Shown here: piece after piece, positions 1-4,564 of the stretch | How the letters are laid out: each line of letters begins with the position of its first letter | How positions within the stretch are numbered: position 1 is the stretch's first letter | From: Methylotetracoccus sp. | GTDB taxonomy: Bacteria > Pseudomonadota > Gammaproteobacteria > Methylococcales > Methylococcaceae | Direction of reading: 5' to 3' | Length of the DNA stretch: 5,519 bases | Assembly: GCA_025458755.1 (NCBI GenBank) | Contig: JALORT010000171.1 | Span: 1 to 5,519 of the forward strand | The notes under the pieces: generated by a model | What the model saw: the letters and a program-made list of their open reading frames with translations, nothing else | What the model was told of the DNA's origin: nothing | Databases searched by the model: none | Translations under genes and position numbers: made by a program

Positions 1-146
1 CGACGATGTCACCCTGGAGGCCCCGGCTGGAACTAACTAATCAAGGGCAACTTCGCCCGGAATGCACCTGGGGCACCCACCAATCACGACAACGTGAATT
101 ACTTCTACATGCAGACGATGCGGCGCTTCCAGCCCGTTCGAGAGCG
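1..146. other. Window edge without a confirmed gene
   Basis: No complete gene is supported here. On the + strand, frame 2 from the window edge reads DDVTLEAPAGTN and stops at TAA 38-40; this could be the last codons of a gene that starts outside the window, but twelve residues are too few to be sure. Frame 1 is open from base 37 to TGA 259-261 and includes NHDNVNYFYMQTMRRF (about 85-132), whose composition is less R/A/G-rich than most chance frames here. It has no convincing start or ribosome site, and its 3' part runs through the promoter and Shine-Dalgarno of the next gene, so it may be a gene remnant or chance. Confidence 0.3.
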
Positions 147-177
147 TTGCCGAAGTACGATCGTGCTCACGTATAAT
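147..177 (+). promoter_or_regulatory. Candidate sigma-70 promoter for the lipoprotein pair
   Basis: A perfect -10 hexamer TATAAT lies at 172-177. Upstream, TTGCCG at 147-152 matches four of six bases of the -35 consensus, with a 19-base spacer that is longer than the ideal 17. Transcription would start near 184 and give a leader of about 75-80 bases before the first lipoprotein. No better -10 box is visible between the window edge and that gene. The -10 is seen directly; promoter activity is inferred. Confidence 0.5.
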
Positions 178-246
178 CACTGTCAATCTCGAGTTCCGTT
201 TCGAACAGCACGGGCGTTGGAATCAGGAATTGGTGGCTTACTTCAG

Positions 247-252
247 AAGGAG
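247..252 (+). promoter_or_regulatory. Shine-Dalgarno AAGGAG, ambiguous start
   Basis: The AAGGAG core is followed by TTG at 258 (5-base spacing) and in-frame ATG at 264 (11-base spacing). The spacing slightly favours TTG, while start-codon identity favours ATG. Both give the same lipoprotein, differing by two residues before the signal peptide. Confidence 0.6.
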
Positions 253-263
253 ATTTTTTGAGC

Positions 264-698
264 ATGAACATTCCTTCAGGCATGAACAGCCCATCGATGC
301 ACTGCGGCCTGCGCCGCGTAAGTCTCTTCGTGAGCACGCTGCTATTGGCCGGTTGCGGCGATATCTACCTCGATGCTCCGCGCGGAGCCAATGTCCGACT
401 GCTGGCGGAGAAAAGCCCGGCGAAGGTTCGCGCCGAACAAGTGGTCTGGTTCAAGTACTGGGGCAACAGACCGTTCTCCGAAGCGGAGACGCATGCCGCC
501 ACAATCATTCAGGATAAGCACCTGACCACGGCGCGGATCTACATGGTCAATACCTTCGTCGACGGCTTGATCAGCACCTTTACCGGCCCGATCGGCTTCC
601 CGCGCCGCACGCTGGTCGTCGAGGGCAACCCCGAACCGGCAGTGGCATCACCGCCGCCGGCGGCGGCGCCGGCGGACCCAGGTCGTACGACGAACTGA
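264..698 (+). CDS. Small lipoprotein, first of a tandem paralogous pair, function unknown
   Basis: This predicted exported lipoprotein has 144 residues from ATG 264 (146 from TTG 258). A basic stretch (LRR, residues 16-18) is followed by a short hydrophobic core and a perfect lipobox LLAGC with the acylated Cys at residue 31. The residue after Cys is Gly, not Asp, so the family rule predicts outer-membrane sorting in a Gram-negative cell. The mature part, about 90 residues, ends in VVEGN followed by a disordered Pro/Ala-rich tail. It shares an ordered set of positions with the next gene: L.AP.G, RLL, P.K.R.E, a central W, II...L, T..D..I and V.VEGN. The stretch TFVDGLISTFTGPIGF faintly recalls the C-terminal part of phage-lambda Bor/Iss lipoproteins; this is a weak impression, not an assignment. 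It lies 21 bases upstream of its paralog and is probably co-transcribed from the promoter at 147-177. I do not know its function. Confidence 0.8.
   Translation: MNIPSGMNSPSMHCGLRRVSLFVSTLLLAGCGDIYLDAPRGANVRLLAEKSPAKVRAEQVVWFKYWGNRPFSEAETHAATIIQDKHLTTARIYMVNTFVDGLISTFTGPIGFPRRTLVVEGNPEPAVASPPPAAAPADPGRTTN
651..666 (+). repeat. 16-base perfect GC palindrome / CCG-CGG simple repeat
   Basis: CCGCCGCCGGCGGCGG is its own reverse complement and continues into further GC triplets to about 675. It encodes the Pro/Ala tail of the first lipoprotein. Triplet-like tracts of this kind are prone to slippage, so tail length may vary between strains. The simplest reading is low-complexity coding sequence. 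Confidence 0.55.
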
Positions 699-704
699 CG
701 GACC

Positions 705-711
705 GAGGGGG
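705..711 (+). promoter_or_regulatory. Shine-Dalgarno GAGGGGG for the second lipoprotein
   Basis: The purine tract ends 8 bases before ATG 720, which supports that start. It lies in the 21-base gap after the first lipoprotein, consistent with a two-gene transcript. Confidence 0.5.
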
Positions 712-719
712 TCGACATC

Positions 720-1127
720 ATGCGCCAGCTTCGCCTCATCTCACTGATCGGCACACTGATCTTTCTGTCCGGCTGCTTCCAGACCAAGCTGCACGCGCCG
801 CTAGGCCGACAGATTCGTCTGTTGTCTCAGGACGAACCGGTCAAATTCCGAACCGAATACAAGAACTGGTACGTGCTGTACGGGTTCGTCCCGATCTGGA
901 CGACCCAGCCCGAGGACATCATTCGCAAAGAGAATCTGGTGGAAGTGCGCGCCCGGACCCAGGACACGGTGTCGGACGCCATCATCACGACGGTCAGCAT
1001 GTTGCTGCCGATCATGATCTTCCCGCAGCACGTGATCGTGGAAGGCAACCGGCCATCCGATCTTCCGCCGAAGCCCGCTCCGGCGCGAGAAGGAGCGGTG
1101 CCGCAGCGTTTGCCGCCCGCACCCTGA
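720..1127 (+). CDS. Small lipoprotein, second of a tandem paralogous pair, function unknown
   Basis: This predicted lipoprotein has 135 residues. MRQLR is followed by a hydrophobic core and lipobox FLSGC, with the acylated Cys at residue 19; the next residue is Phe, so outer-membrane sorting is expected. The mature domain begins KLHAPLGRQIRLLSQDEP and ends HVIVEGN, followed by a Pro-rich tail. It aligns almost end to end with the upstream neighbour in mature length, in the L.AP.G-RLL start, the P.K.R.E motif, the aromatic W...YG segment, the T..D..I block and the VEGN end. Outside these positions the two have diverged considerably, so the duplication is probably old. The T..D..I block is followed by a hydrophobic stretch (TTVSMLLPIMIF) that could be buried or membrane-facing. 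No catalytic motif is visible. The start is supported by ATG, the GAGGGGG site and an ideal signal peptide. Function is unknown. Confidence 0.85.
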   Translation: MRQLRLISLIGTLIFLSGCFQTKLHAPLGRQIRLLSQDEPVKFRTEYKNWYVLYGFVPIWTTQPEDIIRKENLVEVRARTQDTVSDAIITTVSMLLPIMIFPQHVIVEGNRPSDLPPKPAPAREGAVPQRLPPAP

Positions 1128-1143
1128 GGTGGCGGTATCCGCA

Positions 1144-1188
1144 GACAGAGCGTTCATGACAGGCGATTCTTTCACTCAGCGCTCTGTC
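1144..1188. repeat. 9-base perfect inverted repeat downstream of the lipoprotein genes
   Basis: GACAGAGCG at 1144-1152 pairs with CGCTCTGTC at 1180-1188; two further outer bases pair after one mismatch. The loop is 27 bases and no T-run follows on either side, so it is not a standard intrinsic terminator. Its position 16 bases after the second lipoprotein stop allows a role in 3'-end formation or mRNA stability. That role is inference. Confidence 0.4.
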
Positions 1189-1272
1189 GGCAGCGGCAGG
1201 GACCTTCCGCTTAGAACACGGAGATTTGGAGGCCGGGGCGTCAGCGAGTCGGCTGAGAATCGCGCTGACCCG

Positions 1273-1307
1273 AGGGTTGCTTGGCGGGGCGCCATTCGCC
1301 AGACCCT
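1273..1307. repeat. Two-tier imperfect hairpin
   Basis: AGGGT 1273-1277 pairs with ACCCT 1303-1307. Inside it TGGCG 1282-1286 pairs with CGCCA 1297-1301 around a 10-base loop, with an unequal bulge between the tiers. It is modest in strength and could be chance in GC-rich DNA. Confidence 0.25.
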
Positions 1308-1410
1308 GCGGCGACTCTTGGCGTTCCACGAGCTGACGATTTCCGGAAACGGTGGAGGCCGTGCGCCATTCCCCTCCGCGGCGAGCGATGAGCGCGGTCA
1401 AGCGCCGACG

Positions 1411-1484
1411 GGGACGGCTGGAGAGCCCAATCGCAAGACATCCGTCCCTGGATGGCGCCCTGCAGATTGAGGGCGTGTCCAGGG
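1411..1484. repeat. Palindrome cluster with mutually exclusive stems
   Basis: GGGACGG 1411-1417 pairs with CCGTCCC 1442-1448. A small GGCT/AGCC stem (1416-1419 with 1424-1427) is an alternative that overlaps its 5' arm by two bases. CCCTGGA 1446-1452 pairs with TCCAGGG 1478-1484, and inside this CGCCCT 1456-1461 pairs with AGGGCG 1470-1475 around an 8-base loop, giving a 13-pair two-tier hairpin. The first and last structures share bases 1446-1448, so they cannot form together. On the + strand the next T-run (TTTTT, 1509-1513) is about 25 bases past the hairpin. The pairing is seen directly; an attenuator-like, RNA or repeat-element role is inference. Confidence 0.45.
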
Positions 1485-1626
1485 CCGAAGCGTATCCAAT
1501 CATTGTGACTTTTTGATGACAGTTCAGCAGGGGCTCGTAGGGCTTGGTTCCGTGAGGTTCCAGACAACGCCAATCGGACCGATGTCGGACGGTGCCTTGA
1601 GTCGTTGGAGCCACCGGCGGCATTCC

Positions 1627-1714
1627 CTCACAGGCCGATCGGTGAGACAGACATCAGGACGGCCAGACCGATCATCGCCATCAGAACGGCGTGAGATTTC
1701 GCTGTCGATCTCAC
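1627..1714. repeat. Paired CTCAC/GTGAG inverted repeats upstream of the hydroxylase relic
   Basis: CTCAC 1627-1631 faces GTGAG 1642-1646 across 10 bases. GTGAGAT 1691-1697 faces ATCTCAC 1708-1714 across 10 bases. GATCGGT 1637-1643 also pairs with ACCGATC 1667-1673. The second GTGAGAT/ATCTCAC palindrome lies just upstream of GATAAT (1720-1725), where an operator could sit. The repeats are seen; a binding role is inferred. Confidence 0.3.
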
Positions 1715-1719
1715 TTCCG

Positions 1720-1725
1720 GATAAT
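1720..1725 (+). promoter_or_regulatory. Weak candidate -10 box in an AT-rich patch
   Basis: GATAAT matches five of six bases of the sigma-70 -10 consensus and stands in an AT-rich stretch upstream of the hydroxylase start. No good -35 hexamer lies 16-18 bases upstream; that place is occupied by the GTGAGAT/ATCTCAC palindrome, so an activator-dependent or repressed promoter is possible. Other AT-rich hexamers nearby (AATAAT 1742-1747, TATCAT 1781-1786) also lack a -35 partner. Confidence 0.25.
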
Positions 1726-1820
1726 TTGTCCTTAAGAAAGCAATAATGCTCCTTTACCGAAAATTATGAACCTAAGGCGTTATCATCATTCCCTGACGCC
1801 AATAGGCATCTTTTTGCAGC

Positions 1821-1825
1821 GGAGG
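1821..1825 (+). promoter_or_regulatory. Shine-Dalgarno GGAGG marking the original start of the hydroxylase relic
   Basis: GGAGG is followed by a 7-base spacer and ATG at 1833-1835. This identifies 1833 as the ancestral start, although that frame closes at TGA 1893-1895 in the present sequence. Confidence 0.6.
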
Positions 1826-1832
1826 ATTCGCT

Positions 1833-2874
1833 ATGTTAAGTTCGTTGACACCCCTACAGAACACCGTCAATGCCATCGAGTGGCCGAGAACTTGAGCATT
1901 GGGGAACTGCGGGCACCGGCGGTACTGGTCGCCTTCGGGGTGCTGTTTGCCCTGGAAGCGCGCTTCGCCTTCCGGAAACATGCACGCCGGACCGTCCGCT
2001 AATCGTACTTCACCAACCTCGGCGCGTTCATTCTGAACGATACGCTGATGTCGCTGCTATCGGTCTCGTCGCTTTGGCTGATGGCCGAGCGGTTTGCCCC
2101 CCTCGCGCTCCTCCGCGACATATCGAGCCCGGTCGTCAAAGCCATCGTGTCCTTTTTGCCGCTCGATCTGGCGCTGTATCTGTGGCATCGCGCCAATCAC
2201 CGTTATGATGCACTGTGGCTATTCCACAAAGCCCATCACAGCGATCGCTGCATGAATGCGTCCACGACTTCCCGTTGCACGGTGTCGAGGTGTTTCTGAC
2301 GACGGTGGTCAAGGCCGCGTTCATCACGCTGACCGGCATCGAGGCGGCCGTGGTGCTGGCCAACGAAGCCCTGGTGACGTTGTTCGTGATGTTTCATCAC
2401 ACCAATATCGCCTTCCCGGGCGAGTACCGACTCAGCCGGCTCGTCGTGGTGCCCTTTCTGCACCGGGTCCACCACTCCTCGGCGCGGGCCGAGCATGATC
2501 ATAACTACGGGGCCGTGTTCCCGGTCTGGGATCGGCTGTTCAGCACGTTGCGAGAAGTCGAACCCAAGGAACTGGGGCTCGCGAAGGTGCCAGAACAGAA
2601 TCTGCTCGATTTGTTGAGATTCGGGCTGATCCCGCCCCAAGCACCGCAGCCGGTCGCCGTGCAGGCGATGATTGCCGAAGCCACCTACTACCGCGCCGAG
2701 AAACGCGGGTTTGCGCCAGGCGATGACCTCATCGATTGGTTGGAGGCGGAAAAAGAGGTTCTGGCGAGGCGGTCCGCCCCGGCGAAACAGCGGCAGGCGA
2801 AGCCGCGCTGCGTTTGGAAGGCGTTTAACCCGTTCGCGATCCGGCGGCAGGTGGCCAGTATATCGCCCTGTTGA
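1833..2874 (+). pseudogene. Sterol desaturase / fatty acid hydroxylase family protein, frameshifted and interrupted
   Basis: The family is made of membrane di-iron enzymes that hydroxylate or desaturate lipids and is defined by histidine clusters. All three are legible: HRANH (2186-2200), HKAHH (2225-2239) and HRVHH (2461-2475), plus the accessory FHHTN and the C-terminal WDRLFSTL. Hydrophobic membrane segments flank them. The gene cannot be read through. ATG 1833 has an excellent ribosome site but its frame stops at 1893; the family-like sequence (LSIGELRAP, then VLFALEARFAF) continues in another frame, as expected for a one-base loss near 1881-1892. TAA at 2000-2002 then interrupts it in frame between RRTVR and SYFTNLG (CAA to TAA would explain it). 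A second apparent one-base loss near 2267-2274 moves the frame just after HKAHHSDR, before LHGVEVF. The reconstructed protein is about 345 residues, with an Ala/Arg-rich end. Sequencing error could explain the indels but less readily the stop. It is convergent with phoU. Confidence 0.85.
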
Positions 2875-2920
2875 TCAGCTGTGCCAGTCGGCCGCCGTCG
2901 TAAAGGTCGCCGCGCCATCG

Positions 2921-2938
2921 GAGGGCGCGATCGCCCTC
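2921..2938. terminator. GC-rich hairpin between convergent genes (first)
   Basis: GAGGGCG 2921-2927 pairs perfectly with CGCCCTC 2932-2938 around the four-base loop CGAT. It lies in the 164-base gap between the hydroxylase relic and the phoU stop. No U-tract follows on either strand, so a terminator role rests on position and stem strength only. Confidence 0.35.
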
Positions 2939-2963
2939 GGCTGGCTTGAGGGCCGCTCTAACC

Positions 2964-2987
2964 GGACGGCAGGCGCTCGCGCCGTCC
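2964..2987. terminator. GC-rich hairpin between convergent genes (second)
   Basis: GGACGGC 2964-2970 pairs with GCCGTCC 2981-2987 around a 10-base loop. An alternative inner pairing, GGCG 2972-2975 with CGCC 2980-2983, exists. Together with the hairpin 25 bases upstream it could serve both converging transcripts. No U-tract is present. Confidence 0.35.
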
Positions 2988-3038
2988 CAGTCCACCTTCT
3001 CCACGACGGGCAGGCTGGTTACCCTTCGTCACGCATCG

Positions 3039-3731
3039 TCACGGCGCGGGGTCTCGACCGACTGAGCCCTTGACCAGCATCGTCACGTACTCGGCCAGAT
3101 GCTGACTGTGATGACCGACACATTCCAGCGCTTTGATCACCACCACCAGGCTCATCGCCCAACTGACCGCGCGGGAATCGTCCAGCGGGCGCGTCATCAG
3201 TCGCCGTAAGATCGAATCGAACGTTGTCTCCACGCTCCGTTGGCGGGCAATGACCGCTCGGGCCTTGGCCTCGTCCCAGACATCAAACATTTCTACCGCC
3301 TGTTTGAGACTCTCGAACACCATGTCACCCATTCGCTGGACCTCCAGCGCCCGCTTGCGTTGGAACTCGGTCGCCGGGCCGTGTTCGAGGAGCGAGACCA
3401 CGCCGGCGATCCGGACCGCTTCATCGCCGATCCGCTCCAATGCCGCCACGCATTTCGAGGTGGCCATCGCCAGGCGCAAGTCGTTGGCCATCGGCGCGCG
3501 CCGCGCAATGACACTTGAAATGGTGTCATCGGCGTTAGCCTCCAACTGATCGATCTCACGGTCCCGCTCCATCACCTTCTGCGCGAGTGCCTCATCACGT
3601 TTAGCGAACGCATTCAATGCGGAGCGCAGTTGATAGATCACTAGTCCGCCCATCTCGAGCACGAGATAGTGCAGATGATTCAGTTCCCCGTCGTAGCGCT
3701 GGACAATGTGTGGTTCCGAGGAACGATCCAT
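3039..3731 (-). CDS. phoU: PhoU-type phosphate signalling regulator with altered second metal motif
   Basis: The product is 230 residues, a normal length for PhoU, a cytoplasmic all-helical protein of two three-helix repeats that bind metal clusters and link phosphate transport to PhoR/PhoB signalling. The opening (IVQRYDGELNHLHYLVLEMGG, about residues 9-29) is typical, as is IDQLE at 60-64. Repeat one has the conserved ALERIGDEAVRIA (97-109), with the EXXXD pair E99/D103. Repeat two should carry the matching LERIGDHATNIAE but reads ALECVGHHSQHLAE (201-214): E203 is kept while Arg becomes Cys and Asp becomes His (H207), with H208 and H211 nearby. Metal binding in this half may therefore differ or be lost. 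The ATG at 3731 is chosen because the conserved N-terminus begins at residue 8; no clear Shine-Dalgarno is seen. It lies 86 bases downstream of the DUF47 gene, probably on the same transcript. No pst or pit gene is in the window. Confidence 0.9.
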   Translation of the reverse strand: MDRSSEPHIVQRYDGELNHLHYLVLEMGGLVIYQLRSALNAFAKRDEALAQKVMERDREIDQLEANADDTISSVIARRAPMANDLRLAMATSKCVAALERIGDEAVRIAGVVSLLEHGPATEFQRKRALEVQRMGDMVFESLKQAVEMFDVWDEAKARAVIARQRSVETTFDSILRRLMTRPLDDSRAVSWAMSLVVVIKALECVGHHSQHLAEYVTMLVKGSVGRDPAP

Positions 3732-3817
3732 GTTGGGGGTGTGGTTAGCCGAGACGTCCGGTGCAGGTACGGTGAGACTTTTGGAACACGTCGCTCAGCG
3801 GCCCTACAACGCTGGCG

Positions 3818-4480
3818 TCACTGCGTGCAGCTTTGCCCACTCTCAGTGTTCATCCGGGCGAGATGATTTTTGGCCAACCGCTCCAGGATCAGTGCGGCGT
3901 GGTAGCAGGCGTCGGTCGTCTGTTCCATGATTCCCAACAATTCGTCCCAGTCGGTTTCCGCCCGTAGCGACAGCCTGCCGTGGTGCCGGTGATCTTTGCG
4001 CCACTCGTGGTAGATGGTATCGGCGCTTTCCTCCCAACGTTTCAGCGCTTTGCGGCACTCCCGCACGCTTTCCAGTCGGTTGTCGGGATATTCCAAAACT
4101 TCAGTGTGCAATCTCGCTACCATCGCCCCGATCAAGTCCGCGAGTTGCCGACCAGCATCTTCCAGCGACGTTGGCAAGAAAACATCGATCATGCGCGCCG
4201 TCGTGTTCATGCCGTCGACGATGTCATCGAGGTACTTGGCAAACTGCTCGGTCAGTTGTGCCATCTCGGAGTCAGGCAGCGAAGCCAGCACGTCGTAAAC
4301 CTCGGCAGTCAGCTGGTCGCCTTGTTCCTCCAACTGCTTGATGCGCGCGACATGAAATGCGGGTTCCTGAAGATTCAGGAACAGCTGACCAAGGAGTTCG
4401 GCGCAAACGATCGAATTGGCCAAATGATCTTGGAAGATGCCGGTGAGTGGACGGTGTGATGAGGTGTTGGTTACGGCCAT
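3818..4480 (-). CDS. DUF47 family protein, PhoU-like Pit phosphate-transport accessory
   Basis: The product is 220 residues from ATG 4480, the usual size of DUF47 proteins. These are cytoplasmic helical relatives of PhoU, typically encoded next to Pit-type low-affinity phosphate permeases and thought to regulate them. Diagnostic acidic motifs appear in order: RIKQLEEQGDQLTAEV (46-61; E51/D55), KYLDDIVDGMN (82-92; D85/D89), RWEESADTIYHEW (148-160; E150/D154) and MEQTTDACYHAALILERL (185-202; E186/D190). All four metal-type pairs are intact, unlike in the neighbouring PhoU. The start is set by GAGG at 4488-4491, 7 bases before ATG 4480; ATG 4483 is too close to that site and TTG 4501 is less likely. 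It lies 84 bases after galU and 86 bases before phoU, all on the minus strand. Its usual permease partner is not in the window. The family call is strong; the role is inferred from the family. Confidence 0.88.
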   Translation of the reverse strand: MAVTNTSSHRPLTGIFQDHLANSIVCAELLGQLFLNLQEPAFHVARIKQLEEQGDQLTAEVYDVLASLPDSEMAQLTEQFAKYLDDIVDGMNTTARMIDVFLPTSLEDAGRQLADLIGAMVARLHTEVLEYPDNRLESVRECRKALKRWEESADTIYHEWRKDHRHHGRLSLRAETDWDELLGIMEQTTDACYHAALILERLAKNHLARMNTESGQSCTQ

Positions 4481-4564
4481 CATGAAACCTCGGATGGGCA
4501 AGAGAAGCAGGAAGACGCTCCAGACGACGCGGCTTGCATCATCAGCGTGGTCCGTGGCATTCGG
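4481..4564 (-). other. Gap between galU and the DUF47 gene, with a possible 20-codon ORF
   Basis: The 84-base gap shows no clear terminator or promoter, consistent with co-transcription. A minus-strand ORF starts at ATG 4542 (MMQAASSG...) and ends at TGA 4482-4480, overlapping the ATGATG start of the DUF47 gene. GGA lies 8 bases upstream of it. It could be a leader peptide coupled to the next gene, but so short an ORF is easily chance. Confidence 0.2.

Larger units (their letters stand above)
1128..1832. other. Long intergenic region with inverted repeats, no credible gene
   Basis: About 700 bases lie between the lipoprotein pair and the hydroxylase relic. Open frames exist on both strands but look like high-GC chance frames: they are rich in Arg, Ser, Pro and Gly, lack hydrophobic periodicity, have no good ribosome sites, and some run through the lipoprotein gene antisense. 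The region holds inverted repeats at 1144-1188, 1273-1307, 1411-1448, 1446-1484 and 1627-1714, and an AT-rich patch at about 1715-1790 unlike its surroundings. It may contain regulatory structure, an unrecognised RNA, or decayed sequence. I cannot assign it. Confidence 0.5.

Noticed and set aside
1129..1470. Plus-strand frame starting GTG just after the second lipoprotein
   Set aside because: Low-complexity, Arg/Gly/Ser-rich translation with no hydrophobic pattern, and no separate Shine-Dalgarno at the right place.
1012..1623. Long minus-strand open frame (about 200 codons) through the intergenic region
   Set aside because: It runs antisense through the end of a well-supported lipoprotein gene, is rich in Arg/Ser/Pro, and shows no domain or good ribosome site; a high-GC chance frame.
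1766..2002. Separate small gene starting at ATG 1766
   Set aside because: Its second half is the N-terminal part of the hydroxylase relic and its first half is not protein-like; the real start is the better-placed ATG 1833.
2236..2640. Minus-strand frame opposite the hydroxylase relic
   Set aside because: A shadow of the hydroxylase codons; the His-rich look comes from antisense reading and there is no family motif.
2215..2874. Independent intact gene starting at ATG 2215
   Set aside because: The first residues (MAIPQSPSQRS) are an out-of-frame reading of the KAHHSDR motif; it is the 3' half of the frameshifted hydroxylase.
3106..3122. CTGTGATGACCGACACA, a loose resemblance to a PhoB box
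   Set aside because: It lies inside the phoU coding end, where it encodes the altered VGHHS segment, matches the consensus poorly and is downstream of the genes it would control.
3980..4459. Plus-strand frame of about 160 codons
   Set aside because: It is antisense to the DUF47 gene, whose family motifs are clear, so it is a shadow.
4481..4501. Extended DUF47 start at TTG 4501
   Set aside because: The only decent ribosome site (GAGG 4488-4491) lies downstream of this TTG and fits ATG 4480.
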